64,000 bases of DNA, from positions 1 to 64,000 of the forward strand of contig NZ_BLWI01000008.1 of NCBI RefSeq assembly GCF_013282155.1, written 5' to 3'. Below the pieces are notes generated by a model. It was not told where the DNA came from. It was given only the letters and a program-made list of their open reading frames with translations, and ran no database searches. Below are positions 38,602 through 47,685 of this stretch, in pieces (positions within the stretch are counted from its first letter, which is position 1; every line of letters starts with the position of its first letter). This stretch comes from Sulfitobacter sp. HGT1 (GTDB lineage: Bacteria; Pseudomonadota; Alphaproteobacteria; Rhodobacterales; Rhodobacteraceae). The translations under genes were made by a program, and so were the position numbers.

Positions 38602-40143
38602 CTAGCGCCCTTTGAACAAGCCGCCCAGGATACCGCGAACGATGCGCCGTCCTGTGGTGCCTTTCAGTTCCTTTATCACAACATTTGCAATCGCCCCCCC
38701 GAAGCTTTCGCCTTTTTTGTCGGCGGGTTTGGAGGTCGAGCGGTCAACGCCTTTGCCCGCATAGCGGCGCGCGGCATTGAATTCGCGCAAGGTGGGTGTG
38801 GCTTCTTCTGCTTCCGCTTCGGCTGCGGCGGCTTTGGCGGCGTCATCAGCACGTTTGGCCAACATCTCGAAGGCGGATTCGCGATCTAGGCGGGTGTTGT
38901 ATTTCGTGGCCATGGCGCTTTGCGCCATCAGGGCGGCGCGTGTCGCGTCATCAATCGGGCCAAGCTGGGAGGACGGCGGGCGGATCAGTGTACGTTCGAC
39001 AATCCCCGGCACCCCTTTTTTCTGCAACATCGAGGTCACGGCCTCCCCGACGCCGACCTCGCGGATCGCTTCTTCGGTGTCGAAGCGCGGGTTCTCGCGG
39101 TAGGTTTGCGCGGCCATGCGCAGTTCCTTGCGGTCCTTGGCGGTAAAGGCGCGCAAGGCGTGCTGGATGCGGTTGCCAAGCTGGCCAAGGATGTCTTCGG
39201 GGACGTCAGCAGGGTTTTGGGTGATGAAATAGACGCCGACACCTTTGGAGCGGATCAGCCGCGCGACCTGTTCGACCTTGTCCACCAAGGCTTTGGGGGC
39301 GTCGTCGAACAGCAGGTGGGCTTCGTCAAAGAAGAACACCAGCTTGGGTTTATCCGGATCGCCGACTTCGGGAAGTTCTTCGAACAGTTCTGACAGCAGC
39401 CACAACAGGAAGGTGGCATAGAGCTTGGGCGAGCTCATCAGCTTGTCGGCGGCCAGAATGTTGATGAACCCGCGCCCGTCGGAATCGGTGCGCATCAGAT
39501 CGGAGAGTTCGAGCGCCGGTTCCCCAAACAGATCGGCGGCACCCTGGTTTTCCAACACCAGCAAGCGGCGTTGGATCGTGCCCACCGATGCGGCAGAGAC
39601 ATTGCCATAACGCAGGGCAAGGGTGGAGGCGTTTTCACCGACCCAGACCAGCAGCGCCTGTAGATCCTTGAGATCAAGCAGCGGCATGCCGTCTTCGTCT
39701 GCCACGCGAAAGGCGATGTTCAAAATGCCCTCTTGCGCCTCGCTCAGGCCCAGCAACTGCCCCAGCAGCAGCGGTCCCATCTCGGAGACTGTCGTGCGCA
39801 CCGGGTGGCCTTGTTCGCCGAACATATCCCAGAACGCGACCGGGAAAGACGCATATGCAAAATCGTCAAAGCCGATTTTCTTGGCGCGCTCCGTAAAGGG
39901 ACCGTGCAGCTTGTGGGTCTCGGAACCGGCACTGGCGAGGCCGGAAAGATCACCTTTGACATCAGACAGGAACACCGGCACGCCCTGGGCCGAAAACCCT
40001 TCGGCCAGAATTTGCAGCGTTACGGTTTTACCCGTCCCCGTCGCCCCCGCAATCAGCCCGTGGCGGTTGGCATAGCCAAGGCTCAGAAACTGCTGCGTGG
40101 CATAGTCTGGGCCGCCGCCCCCGATAAAGATATCATTTGTCAC
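38602..40143 (-). CDS. HerA-like ATPase, YjgR/DUF853 family
   Basis: Five hundred and thirteen residues. Walker [10 protein letters not shown] near residue 35, a HerA/FtsK-type core with [18 protein letters not shown] (Walker B, near 275) and [18 protein letters not shown] near 298. An Ala/Glu-rich coiled segment lies near 428-445 and a basic C terminus follows. The family (COG0433) is widespread but poorly understood; it is thought to be a DNA-translocase-like ATPase. It stands alone between the LIV operon and the small-RNA region. Confidence 0.88.
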   Translation of the reverse strand: MTNDIFIGGGGPDYATQQFLSLGYANRHGLIAGATGTGKTVTLQILAEGFSAQGVPVFLSDVKGDLSGLASAGSETHKLHGPFTERAKKIGFDDFAYASFPVAFWDMFGEQGHPVRTTVSEMGPLLLGQLLGLSEAQEGILNIAFRVADEDGMPLLDLKDLQALLVWVGENASTLALRYGNVSAASVGTIQRRLLVLENQGAADLFGEPALELSDLMRTDSDGRGFINILAADKLMSSPKLYATFLLWLLSELFEELPEVGDPDKPKLVFFFDEAHLLFDDAPKALVDKVEQVARLIRSKGVGVYFITQNPADVPEDILGQLGNRIQHALRAFTAKDRKELRMAAQTYRENPRFDTEEAIREVGVGEAVTSMLQKKGVPGIVERTLIRPPSSQLGPIDDATRAALMAQSAMATKYNTRLDRESAFEMLAKRADDAAKAAAAEAEAEEATPTLREFNAARRYAGKGVDRSTSKPADKKGESFGGAIANVVIKELKGTTGRRIVRGILGGLFKGR

Positions 40144-40232
40144 GTATTCATCATCCTTTTAGGTCCCGCCGCAGCGGGCAAAGTGCCGCATAAGCATACA
40201 AACTTAACGTTTGTGTACCATAGTGAATATGT

Positions 40233-40312
40233 TCCGGATCGACATGTCCTTTTGATCCGTGAACACTTCCTCCCTGTCAGACTGGCCGTGCCTTCGGGTA
40301 CGGCCTTTTTTT
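40233..40312 (+). ncRNA. Candidate small RNA resembling MmgR/suhB (alpha-r8)
   Basis: In an otherwise gene-free 448-bp stretch (40144-40591) there are, in order: a stem GGATC (40236-40240) with GATCC (40254-40258); an unpaired CTTCCTCCCT (40266-40275); and a terminator with stem GGCCGTGCC (40284-40292), TTCG loop, GGTACGGCC (40297-40305) and seven T. No coding frame precedes it on this strand. From memory, the alphaproteobacterial MmgR/suhB RNAs of about 80 nt carry a conserved UUUCCUCCCU-like single strand before the terminator. An inverted repeat ACAAAC/GTTTGT at 40198-40214 lies upstream. The exact 5' end is a guess. Confidence 0.6.
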
Positions 40313-40356
40313 GCTGCGGCGCAGCATAAGTATCCGACAATGTTGCATATTTCCTA

Positions 40357-40385
40357 TTGACCGCCCTTGTGCGCTTTCGTAACCT
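40357..40385 (+). promoter_or_regulatory. Promoter of the second candidate small RNA
   Basis: TTGACC at 40357-40362 and TAACCT at 40380-40385 with a 17-base spacer. It points at a hairpin and terminator ending at 40458 and lies after the terminator of the first candidate RNA. Confidence 0.55.
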
Positions 40386-40390
40386 TCCCT

Positions 40391-40458
40391 CAATAAGTCG
40401 GCCCAGTCCGACGGGGAGAAAAGAAGAACAGGGAAAAGGGCGCTTTGCGTCCTTTTTT
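40391..40458 (+). ncRNA. Second candidate small RNA, about 68 nt
   Basis: Predicted to start near 40391. A stem GTCGG (40397-40401) with CCGAC (40408-40412) is followed by an unpaired purine stretch (ACGGGGAGAAAAGAAGAAC) and a terminator, AAAAGGGCGC (40434-40443) with GCGTCCTTTT (40447-40456) and further T. There is no open frame of note. The purine-rich GGGGAGAAAAG could pair with pyrimidine-rich RNA such as the CTTCCTCCCT of the neighbour. I know no named family for it. Confidence 0.5.
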
Positions 40459-40591
40459 CTTTTCGGGCCCCGGATTTTCTTGTGACATCAGCAAGAAACT
40501 GCCGGATCGTTTTGCAATGCCAGCGTATCTTGCCTGACATTCATTTTATGACATGGTAAATGCTATTAAATTTAACTGATTTGGACCAAGC

Positions 40592-41236
40592 ATGAACAAG
40601 TATTTGAACATCCTTCCCCTTTGTGCAGCATTGGCTATGACCCTGCCTGTGGCGTCTTTCGCGCAAACCGCAACGACTGAAACCACAACAGAAACACCGG
40701 CTCCGGAAACAAAGACCGCGCCGGTGACCAGCACGATTGAATCGCAGCTCAGCATGGGTGACGAGACCGAGGCCAATACCGATGTTGGCAAGCCTTACAC
40801 CAAAGAGGTGATCGGTTCGTGGGAAATGCGCTGCATCAAGACCGAGCAAGAGACCGACCCCTGCCAGATGTATCAGTTGATGGATGACGGCCAGGGCGTG
40901 CCCGTGGCCGAATTCTCGTTGTTCCGCTTGCCCGATGGCGGCAAGGCCACGGCAGGTGCAACGGTTGTTGTTCCGCTGGAAACAGCCCTGACCTCCCAGC
41001 TGAGCATTTCTGTCGATGGCGGCAAAGCGCGCCGCTACCCTTATGCCTTTTGTAACCCCGTTGGTTGCTATGTCCGCATGGGTCTGACCGCCGACGATAT
41101 TGCAGCCTTCAAGCGTGGCAAAGAGGCGGTGATCACCATCGTGCCGGCATTGGCACCTGACCAGACTGTAGAACTGGCCCTGTCGCTGGACGGCTTTACA
41201 GCATCCTTTGACAAGTCATCGGTTATTGAACAGTAA
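40592..41236 (+). CDS. Invasion-associated locus B (IalB) family exported protein
   Basis: Two hundred and fourteen residues with a signal peptide (residues 1-24, cut near SFAQT). A Thr/Glu-rich linker (25-60) leads to an IalB domain with GSWEMRCIKTEQETDPCQMYQ near residue 75 and YAFCNPVGCYVRMGLT near 150, with four conserved Cys. IalB proteins are periplasmic or outer-membrane associated; the name comes from Bartonella, and free-living relatives have no known invasion role. Monocistronic, with its own terminator. Confidence 0.88.
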   Translation: MNKYLNILPLCAALAMTLPVASFAQTATTETTTETPAPETKTAPVTSTIESQLSMGDETEANTDVGKPYTKEVIGSWEMRCIKTEQETDPCQMYQLMDDGQGVPVAEFSLFRLPDGGKATAGATVVVPLETALTSQLSISVDGGKARRYPYAFCNPVGCYVRMGLTADDIAAFKRGKEAVITIVPALAPDQTVELALSLDGFTASFDKSSVIEQ

Positions 41237-41262
41237 ATCTGGTTCTCTTTCACATGATCCAA

Positions 41263-41292
41263 GGCCGTCTCGTCACCGGGGCGGTCTTTTTT
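41263..41292 (+). terminator. Terminator of the IalB gene
   Basis: A 10-bp stem with G-T pairs, GGCCGTCTCG (41263-41272) with CGGGGCGGTC (41277-41286), loop TCAC, followed by six T. Confidence 0.88.
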
Positions 41293-41317
41293 ATGCGCCC
41301 TGCCCTAGGTTATGCCG

Positions 41318-42526
41318 CTAGATTTTGCGTAACGCGATCACAGCGTTCATGCCGCCAAAGGCAAAGGCATTCGACAGGGCGACCGTAACCTTGGCATCAC
41401 GGGCGACATTGGGGACCACATCAAGGGCGCATTCGGGGTCGGGTTCCTGATAGCCGATCGTGGGGGCAATGACCCCGTCACGCAGCGCCATGATACAGGC
41501 CAGCAATTCAACAGCGCCCGTGCCACCGATCAGATGCCCGTGCATTGACTTGGTCGAACTGATCATCAATCGGTCTGCATGGGCCCCGAACACATCCGCC
41601 ACAGCCGCGCATTCGGTTTTGTCATTGGCTGTCGTGCCCGTGCCATGGGCGTTGATATAGCCGACCTGATCCCCGTTGATTTGCGCGTCTTGCAATGCGC
41701 CCTTCATTGCGCGGGCGGCCCCTGCTTTGGATGGCATCACGATATCGCTGGCATCCGATGTCATGGCAAAGCCGATCACCTCGCACAGGATATCGGCACC
41801 GCGGGCGCGGGCGTGGTCATAATCCTCGAATACGAAAACCCCTGCCCCTTCGCCCTGGACCATCCCGTTGCGGTTGGCTGAAAACGGGCGGCAGGCATCG
41901 CGGCTCATGACGCGCAGACCTTCCCAGGCTTTGACCCCGCCAAAGCACAGCATTGATTCAGACCCGCCGGTGACCATCACCGGGGCCATGCCAGAGCGCA
42001 CCATCGCGAAGGCCTGAGCCATCGCGTGATTGGAGGACGCACATGCCGTCGAAACCGTAAACGACGGCCCCTTGAGGTTATGTTCCATGCTCACATGGGC
42101 AGCGGCCGCGTTGTTCATCAGCTTGGGCACGACAAAGGGGTGAACGCGGTTTTTGCCTTCTTCATAGACGGCGCGGTAATTGTCGTCCCAGGTGCTGACA
42201 CCGCCGCCAGCCGTTCCCAAGACAACCCCCGCTTTCGCAGACAATTCGCCAGAAAACGTCAGGCCGGATTGATCAATCGCCTGTTTTGCAGCGGCAAGGG
42301 TGAATTGCGTGAAGCGATCGTATAGCGACATTTGCTGGCGGTTATAGCGGGCTTCGGCTTCGAAATTCTTGACCTGACCGCCGATCTGGATCGACAGCCG
42401 ATCGACATCGCGAAATTCAAGCGGGCCAATGCCGCAGACACCGTTTTGCATGGCGGCCATCGTGTCTGGCACATTCAGGCCAAGCGCGTTGATCGTCCCG
42501 GCCCCGGTGATGACTACACGTTTCAC
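41318..42526 (-). CDS. Beta-ketoacyl-ACP synthase (FabF-like)
   Basis: Four hundred and two residues of the KAS II type. The catalytic Cys is in VSTACASSNHAM (near residue 162), and the two His are in INAHGTGTTANDKTE (near 294) and SMHGHLIGGTGAVE (near 329). It extends acyl chains on ACP. It lies five bases after a dedicated acyl carrier protein gene and after an LpxD-like gene, so it probably makes a special acyl chain for the envelope rather than serving bulk fatty acid synthesis. A housekeeping fabF is expected elsewhere. Confidence 0.88.
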   Translation of the reverse strand: MKRVVITGAGTINALGLNVPDTMAAMQNGVCGIGPLEFRDVDRLSIQIGGQVKNFEAEARYNRQQMSLYDRFTQFTLAAAKQAIDQSGLTFSGELSAKAGVVLGTAGGGVSTWDDNYRAVYEEGKNRVHPFVVPKLMNNAAAAHVSMEHNLKGPSFTVSTACASSNHAMAQAFAMVRSGMAPVMVTGGSESMLCFGGVKAWEGLRVMSRDACRPFSANRNGMVQGEGAGVFVFEDYDHARARGADILCEVIGFAMTSDASDIVMPSKAGAARAMKGALQDAQINGDQVGYINAHGTGTTANDKTECAAVADVFGAHADRLMISSTKSMHGHLIGGTGAVELLACIMALRDGVIAPTIGYQEPDPECALDVVPNVARDAKVTVALSNAFAFGGMNAVIALRKI

Positions 42527-42531
42527 AGGTT

Positions 42532-42789
42532 CTAACCCTGCTCGGCTTTCAGACGTTCGATGCCCGCGACAATGCTGGCCACGCTCGAGATGTCGAAATC
42601 CGACGCTCCGGGCTGGTTGGCGTTGAACGGCACCGAGACGTCAAAGGCTTCTTCGATGGCAAAGATGCTTTCGACCACGCCCATACTGTCAATGCCCAGA
42701 TCCTCAAGCGTGCTTGCCATCGTGACGTCTGATGGCTCCAACACGGCTTGTTCCGCAAGGATGGCAATGACCTGATCTTGAATGCTCAC
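42532..42789 (-). CDS. Acyl carrier protein, dedicated
   Basis: Eighty-five residues. The phosphopantetheine Ser is Ser35 in LGIDSMGVVES. The acidic helix II following it (IFAIEEAFDV) fits partner binding. It differs from housekeeping ACP (DSLDTVE type). Neighbours are an LpxD-like acyltransferase upstream and a ketoacyl synthase downstream, all on one strand, which suggests it carries the acyl chain used by that acyltransferase. Confidence 0.88.
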   Translation of the reverse strand: MSIQDQVIAILAEQAVLEPSDVTMASTLEDLGIDSMGVVESIFAIEEAFDVSVPFNANQPGASDFDISSVASIVAGIERLKAEQG

Positions 42790-42824
42790 TCCGGGCTCTC
42801 CTTCTTATCTGTCCCCCTTGCGCG

Positions 42825-43916
42825 TTATGCATCGGCGTCGGGTTTGGACAATTCTTTCTTCAAGGCCGCAAAATCGCGCAGCAAACGGGGCAGACGCCGC
42901 AACGCTTTGTAGCTGTCGATTTGCTTGCTCATCTCTGTTGCGGGATAGCCCAGCATGGCCCGCCCGGCAGGCACGTTCGACATCAGCTTGGTACTGCCGC
43001 CCGCAATGACCCCGTCGCCCACAAAGATATTGTCGCTGACGCCGCATTGCCCGCCAAGCACGACATTGTTGCCAATGGTCGCTGACCCCGCGATGCCCAC
43101 CTGCCCGCAAATCAGGCTGTTGGTGCCGATCACCACATTATGCCCAAGATGGACCTGATTATCCAATTTGGTGCCATCACCGATCACCGTGTCGCGGATG
43201 GTGCCACTGTCGATCGTACAATTCATGCCACATTCAACGTCGTTCCCGATGGTCACACTGCCAAGGCTGTGGATACGCGTCCATTGTTGCGCTTTTGTGT
43301 CACCGCGATCGCCGAGCGTCTTGCGGGTCTGTTCGACAGTGCTGGGTTCTGGCGTCACAAACGAAAACCCGTCGCCGCCGATACAGGCCCCCGGCTGCGC
43401 GATGAAATCATCACCAATGGTGACCCGCGCCCCGATGCTGACATGATCGCGCAGATAGGCGTTGCGGCCCAGTTGCGCATCCTTGCCGATGTGGCACTGC
43501 GGCCCGATCATGCTGCCCGCGCCGATTTTCACGCCCGCCGCGATGACCGTGAAAGGCCCGACCGACACATCTGCGCCCAGTTCCGCCGTGGGATCAATGA
43601 CCGCCATCGGGTGAATGCCCGGCGCAAAGCCCTGTCCGGGGTCCATCATTTTCGTGAGGCCCGACATGGCATAGCGCGGGCGGTCCGGCAGGATCGCGGC
43701 CTTCAGGCCAAGCGCTTGCCAATCTGCATCGGGCCACAGCATTGCCGCCTGTGCCGTCCCTTCGGATAGGCTTTCGGCGTATTTGGGGCTCATCGCGAGG
43801 GCAAGATCATTGGGTCCGGCCTGTGCCGGCTCGGCCAGTTTTTCGATCCTAATCGAAGTGTCACCAACGGCTGTCGCCCCCAGTGACACGGCAATTTCTT
43901 GAATGGTATGGCGCAT
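42825..43916 (-). CDS. lpxD: LpxD-like UDP-3-O-acylglucosamine N-acyltransferase
   Basis: Three hundred and sixty-three residues. The N-terminal domain (1-100) resembles the LpxD uridine-binding domain, and a left-handed beta helix of hexapeptide repeats runs from about 110 to 320, with MNCTIDSGTIRDTVIGDGTKLDNQVHLGHNVVIG in the middle where the catalytic His lies. LpxD N-acylates the glucosamine of lipid A. Housekeeping lpxD usually sits with bamA, fabZ and lpxA; here the partners are an ACP and a ketoacyl synthase. It may be a second, specialised copy. LDT gene upstream by 26 bases. Confidence 0.85.
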   Translation of the reverse strand: MRHTIQEIAVSLGATAVGDTSIRIEKLAEPAQAGPNDLALAMSPKYAESLSEGTAQAAMLWPDADWQALGLKAAILPDRPRYAMSGLTKMMDPGQGFAPGIHPMAVIDPTAELGADVSVGPFTVIAAGVKIGAGSMIGPQCHIGKDAQLGRNAYLRDHVSIGARVTIGDDFIAQPGACIGGDGFSFVTPEPSTVEQTRKTLGDRGDTKAQQWTRIHSLGSVTIGNDVECGMNCTIDSGTIRDTVIGDGTKLDNQVHLGHNVVIGTNSLICGQVGIAGSATIGNNVVLGGQCGVSDNIFVGDGVIAGGSTKLMSNVPAGRAMLGYPATEMSKQIDSYKALRRLPRLLRDFAALKKELSKPDADA

Positions 43917-43942
43917 GGTTCATTCCCCTTGTCGGGGATGAA

Positions 43943-45571
43943 TTAACCCTGAACAGCGCCCAATGCTACCCCTGCCTTGCTGAGCGCATCCCAGATCTTG
44001 GCGTCACGCCCATAGATATCGTCACGATACTGGGTATGCCCGCGCGGCGTGGTAAAGGCGGTGCGGTAGATCAGGTGGACCGGCAGTTCATTATCCAGAT
44101 GCACAAATGTCTCGCGGCCCGTGGCCAGCTGCGCCTTGAAGAATTTCACCGGATCATCGACCTGAGCGGCCAGCAACGTATAGGCAAAATCAAACGGATC
44201 GGCCAGACGCACGCAGCCGTGGCTGAACGCGCGCACATCACGGGCAAACAGGTTTTTGGACGGCGTGTCATGCAGGTAGATGTTGTATTTGTTGGGAAAA
44301 ATGAACTTTACCAGCCCAAGCGCGTTGCGCACCCCCGACTTTTGACGCATCCCAAAGGGGAAGTTGCGCGCATTATAGCGGCTGAAATTCACCGATCCCC
44401 GATTAACGACGCGCCCATTGCCGTCGATCAGATCAATGTGACCTGCCGCACCGGCGTTGCGCTGCATCGAGGGCAGATATTCCTTGGTCACGATTGACCG
44501 CGGCACCGTCCATGTGGGGTTGATAACGATATATTCCATCGTATCGGAAAATTCGGGCGTATGGCGGCCGTCTTCATTGGCCCCGACCACCGAACGCGTC
44601 TCGAAGGTGACCCGACCGTCATCAATCACGGCTGCGGTAAAGGCAGGGATGTTCACCAGAATATGCCGCGCGCCACGTTCCTTGTTCAGCCAGCGTTCGC
44701 GCTCCATCGCGACGATCACGGATTTCAAACGGGTTTCGACGCTTTTGTTGATCTCGGACATGGTGGCGGCACCGGCAACACCGTCGTCGTTCAAACCGTG
44801 GTCTTGCTGAAACGCGCGCACGGCTTCTTGCATGACCTTGTCATAGGTCATCGAATTGGAGCGTTTCAGATAGCCCATCGCGATCAGACGGTTGCGCAAT
44901 GCGACAACCGCATTGCCTTGGGCATCGGGTTTGAGCGAGGGCGCAGGCACAACAGGACCCCAACCGCCCTTGGCCAGCAGCGCTTCCATCTCGAGCTTTT
45001 CGCGCATCAATGCGTTATATTCCAACGTCCGGGGGCGCAGGTTGCGCAAAAATGGCATCGGTTCGGATTTGATGAAATCCGCAATATAGGTCTGGCGGTC
45101 GCGATACGGGACTTCGCGCACGATTGAACTGTCGATGCGCGACGGGATCAGCACGCCGGTTTGCAGATCGCGGGCATATTGCAAGAATACCCGGGTCATC
45201 TCGACTTCGGCCAGGCCACGATCACGCGGGGTTTTGGCATTCTTCAACGTCGCCATCAGCCCGGTCGGATCATAGCGTGCCAGCGGCAACCCGTGTTTGT
45301 CTGCCGTTGTGATGGAAGCCATCAGTGCAGCGCGCCGCGCACGGTGGGTGTCTGACCCTTCGGTCCAGACCGCCTCGTAATCATGGGTGCGGTAATAGGC
45401 AGCAATATCGGCATCGCGCGCCGCAGCTTCGGCCACGGCTTGTTTAAAGGCGGTCACCTGCGCAAATACAGGTGCAGGCAAGGTGGAAATCAGAAGGGCT
45501 GTCGCAGCGGCGGCCAGAATGCCGGTCATGCCGCGCGTGGCACCTGCCACAGTTCCCAAATTTCTAATCAT
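43943..45571 (-). CDS. L,D-transpeptidase, YcbB/LdtD type
   Basis: Five hundred and forty-two residues from ATG 45571. A signal peptide-like segment (residues 1-38, cut near VFAQ) is followed by an L,D-transpeptidase scaffold domain, a peptidoglycan-binding repeat (AVRAFQQDHGLNDDGVAGA near 245) and a YkuD domain with the catalytic SHGCVRL (near 455). It forms 3-3 cross-links in peptidoglycan. It leads a minus-strand series with the LpxD-like, ACP and ketoacyl synthase genes and is divergent from a MepK-like endopeptidase, as in the ycbB-ycbK pair of enterobacteria. Confidence 0.92.
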   Translation of the reverse strand: MIRNLGTVAGATRGMTGILAAAATALLISTLPAPVFAQVTAFKQAVAEAAARDADIAAYYRTHDYEAVWTEGSDTHRARRAALMASITTADKHGLPLARYDPTGLMATLKNAKTPRDRGLAEVEMTRVFLQYARDLQTGVLIPSRIDSSIVREVPYRDRQTYIADFIKSEPMPFLRNLRPRTLEYNALMREKLEMEALLAKGGWGPVVPAPSLKPDAQGNAVVALRNRLIAMGYLKRSNSMTYDKVMQEAVRAFQQDHGLNDDGVAGAATMSEINKSVETRLKSVIVAMERERWLNKERGARHILVNIPAFTAAVIDDGRVTFETRSVVGANEDGRHTPEFSDTMEYIVINPTWTVPRSIVTKEYLPSMQRNAGAAGHIDLIDGNGRVVNRGSVNFSRYNARNFPFGMRQKSGVRNALGLVKFIFPNKYNIYLHDTPSKNLFARDVRAFSHGCVRLADPFDFAYTLLAAQVDDPVKFFKAQLATGRETFVHLDNELPVHLIYRTAFTTPRGHTQYRDDIYGRDAKIWDALSKAGVALGAVQG

Positions 45572-45840
45572 CGATTCCTCCGAAAGCCTAAAATACAATT
45601 GGTTCCGATAACGCGTGGAACCACTGGATTTTGTCCAATAACAATCCGTGTGATCACGCCATAAACCCTTGTAATGGTGCGTTTTGGCATCATTCGATGT
45701 GGCAAAAATGAGTACCCTCTTATCTGTTGCGCAAATTTTCGCCTAAAATCCTTGATAGATGGAACCATTCTGATTCAGCACTTGGTTAAGGAATCGCTCT
45801 ATGGCATATAAGCGTTGCATCTGGGGACGATCGAGAAACT

Positions 45841-45871
45841 CCATGTAACATCATGGAAGATCAGGTATAAT
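45841..45871 (+). promoter_or_regulatory. Candidate promoter of the MepK-like gene with a palindrome at -35
   Basis: A perfect -10 box TATAAT at 45866-45871 lies 17 bases before the start codon. The -35 region is poor but coincides with an inverted repeat CCATG (45841-45845) / CATGG (45852-45856), perhaps an activator or repressor site. This lies in the 316-bp gene-free gap 45572-45887 between the divergent L,D-transpeptidase and MepK-like genes. Confidence 0.4.
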
Positions 45872-45887
45872 ACAGGACGTTGAACGC

Positions 45888-46457
45888 ATGAGTGGTACGA
45901 ATTCTTCGGGCATGACCCGCCGCGCCCTGCTGGGTGCCTTCGCAGCGACAGCCGTAACAGCCGCACCGACATTCGCAAATGCAGCAGGTTTCCTGCGTGG
46001 TGCCGGTGACATCCGCCGCATCAAGATGTTTTCGGGTCGCACCGGCGAACGCATAGATATGATCTACTGGATCGAAGGCGAATATATCAAAGACGCAGTT
46101 AAGGAAGTGAACCATTTTATGCGCGACTGGCGCACCGATGGCGTCAAATCCATGGATTTGCGCACCGTCGACATTATGGCCGCCTCCCACAACCTTTTGG
46201 ACGTGAACGAACCCTATATGCTGTTATCCGGTTACCGCAGCCCGCAGACAAATGCGATGTTGCGGTCGCGGTCTCGTGGTGTGGCGAAAAACTCGCTCCA
46301 TATGCGCGGTCAAGCTGCTGATTTGCGTCTGGCCTCCCGGTCGGTCAACCAGATGGCAAAGGCTGCTGCGGCATGTCGGGGTGGCGGTGTTGGCCGGTAT
46401 TCGGGCTCCAACTTTGTCCACATGGATTGCGGCGTGGTCCGCACCTGGGGTGGTTGA
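45888..46457 (+). CDS. MepK/YcbK-like murein endopeptidase (DUF882, peptidase M15 type)
   Basis: One hundred and eighty-nine residues. A twin-arginine-type signal (TRRALLGAFAATAVTAA, residues 9-30) targets it to the periplasm. Metal ligands are in LHMRGQAADLRL (near residue 137) and VHMDCG (near 177), with GYRSPQTNAML near 115. E. coli MepK cleaves L,D (3-3) and D,D cross-links. Divergence from the L,D-transpeptidase suggests make-and-break control of 3-3 links. A terminator follows 25 bases downstream. Confidence 0.9.
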   Translation: MSGTNSSGMTRRALLGAFAATAVTAAPTFANAAGFLRGAGDIRRIKMFSGRTGERIDMIYWIEGEYIKDAVKEVNHFMRDWRTDGVKSMDLRTVDIMAASHNLLDVNEPYMLLSGYRSPQTNAMLRSRSRGVAKNSLHMRGQAADLRLASRSVNQMAKAAAACRGGGVGRYSGSNFVHMDCGVVRTWGG

Positions 46458-46482
46458 AAGATCACTCAACCCGTTGAAAACA

Positions 46483-46504
46483 AAGCGCCGAGAGGCGCTT
46501 TTTT
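46483..46504 (+). terminator. Terminator of the MepK-like gene
   Basis: AAGCGCC (46483-46489), loop GAGA, GGCGCTT (46494-46500), then TTTT. Confidence 0.88.
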
Positions 46505-46558
46505 CATGTCTGGCGGGTGCCGTCCACTGACCTGTCGCCCCGAAAACCTGTAAACATC

Positions 46559-47002
46559 TCAGGCCGGCCCGACAGGAAACCAGTAAACTGTGATCATCGC
46601 CAAGGCCACATAGCGCGCGCTTTTGCCGATTGTGACAATCGCCACGAACGACCAAAGCGGTTCACGCAACACACCCGCAATAATCGTCAGCGCATCCCCG
46701 ACGATGGGCAACCAGCTGGCCAAAAGCGACCACCGCCCGTAGCGGTGATACCAAACCTCTGCGCGCGCCAGTTGCGCGTCATTGGCAGGAAACCAGCGTT
46801 TGTGTTTGAACCGCAACGCCACGCGCCCCAAGACCCAATTCACAACCGATCCCAACACGTTGCCCGCCGTTGCAACCACCAGCAAGATCACAAGCGAATG
46901 CTGGTTGTTCAACATCAACGCGACCAACAACGCTTCGGATTGCATCGGAAGAAACGTCGCGGCAATGAAGGCCGCCGAAAACAGGCCCAGATATCCGATC
47001 AT
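46559..47002 (-). CDS. YqaA family membrane protein (DedA-related)
   Basis: One hundred and forty-seven residues with four or so hydrophobic segments. Family motifs are FLPMQSEALL near residue 18, GNVLGSVVNWVLGR near 47, and WSLLASWLPIVGDALTIIAGVLRE near 90, the SNARE-associated (COG1238) pattern of glycine and Asp-containing re-entrant loops. Relatives are linked to lipid scrambling and membrane homeostasis. No operon partner is evident. Confidence 0.85.
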   Translation of the reverse strand: MIGYLGLFSAAFIAATFLPMQSEALLVALMLNNQHSLVILLVVATAGNVLGSVVNWVLGRVALRFKHKRWFPANDAQLARAEVWYHRYGRWSLLASWLPIVGDALTIIAGVLREPLWSFVAIVTIGKSARYVALAMITVYWFPVGPA

Positions 47003-47525
47003 CGGGCGGCCTTACCCACGCTCATCTTCACCCCGTATTCCAACGTTTTTACGCACCTCTAACACATTGATATCATGAACGGTTTCCCAACCCACCCACC
47101 GTAAAACAGCCTGGAAGATGTCACCCCTTGCACGCCCGCCTTGGGGCGCGGTGCGATTGAGCAAAAGGGATAAAGCCGGATCGACAGCCTGCGGAACCCG
47201 TCCGGCAAGGCCCTGCATTAGCGATAGAACCGTTTTGATGTCAAGAATTCTGTCCCAGAAACAAGGACGTGCCGACGCGATCACTGACCCGGATCAACAG
47301 ACCCCACGATAAAATCCCAATCCTTGGGAATATCGCCCCTTGCATCAAACCTGAGCAGATCAATGCGCCCCTAACATTCAGCGCTCCATACAGGGTGGTA
47401 TCTAAACACCAGCCCCCTAAATCGCGGTGAATCCGCAAAATACTTTACATTTTTCCATACAAAAAGAAATGCAGGCGAGAAATTACCGCCTGATTTCAAT
47501 ACGTCATCAATAAAATATGGGGTAA
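47003..47525. other. Gene-free stretch upstream of tRNA-Ser(GGA)
   Basis: About 520 bp without a supportable gene. Short frames exist (for example 47012-47284 minus) but have no conserved sequence and no ribosome site. The part at 47400-47520 is AT-rich. I see no repeat, promoter or terminator that I would name. Confidence 0.5.
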
Positions 47526-47615
47526 TGGCGGACAGACAGGGATTCGAACCCTGGAGACGGTCTCCCGCCTACACACTTTCCAGGCGTGCGCCTTCGACCA
47601 CTCGGCCACCTGTCC
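47526..47615 (-). tRNA. tRNA-Ser, anticodon GGA
   Basis: Ninety bases on the minus strand with encoded CCA. Acceptor GGACAGG pairs with CCTGTCC-like 3' end; anticodon arm CACGC, loop CTGGAAA, GTGTG gives anticodon GGA for UCC/UCU; a long variable arm is present. It shares a 20-base T-arm/3' block with the tRNA-Ser(CGA) that carries the island. Confidence 0.95.
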
Positions 47616-47685
47616 GTGAGGCGGTGTTTAGCGTGAGGTGCGGTCGGGGTGCAAGAGCTAAATCACCTCAATTTCAACATGATGA

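Noticed and set aside
47012..47284. A 90-codon frame in the gap before tRNA-Ser(GGA)
   Set aside because: No conserved motif, no Shine-Dalgarno and no operon context.
47526..47615. tRNA-Ser(GGA) as a second island insertion site
   Set aside because: It shares 20 bases with the tRNA-Ser(CGA) 3' region, but no integrase, repeat or AT-rich cargo lies beside it. The shared bases are the normal conserved T arm of serine tRNAs.
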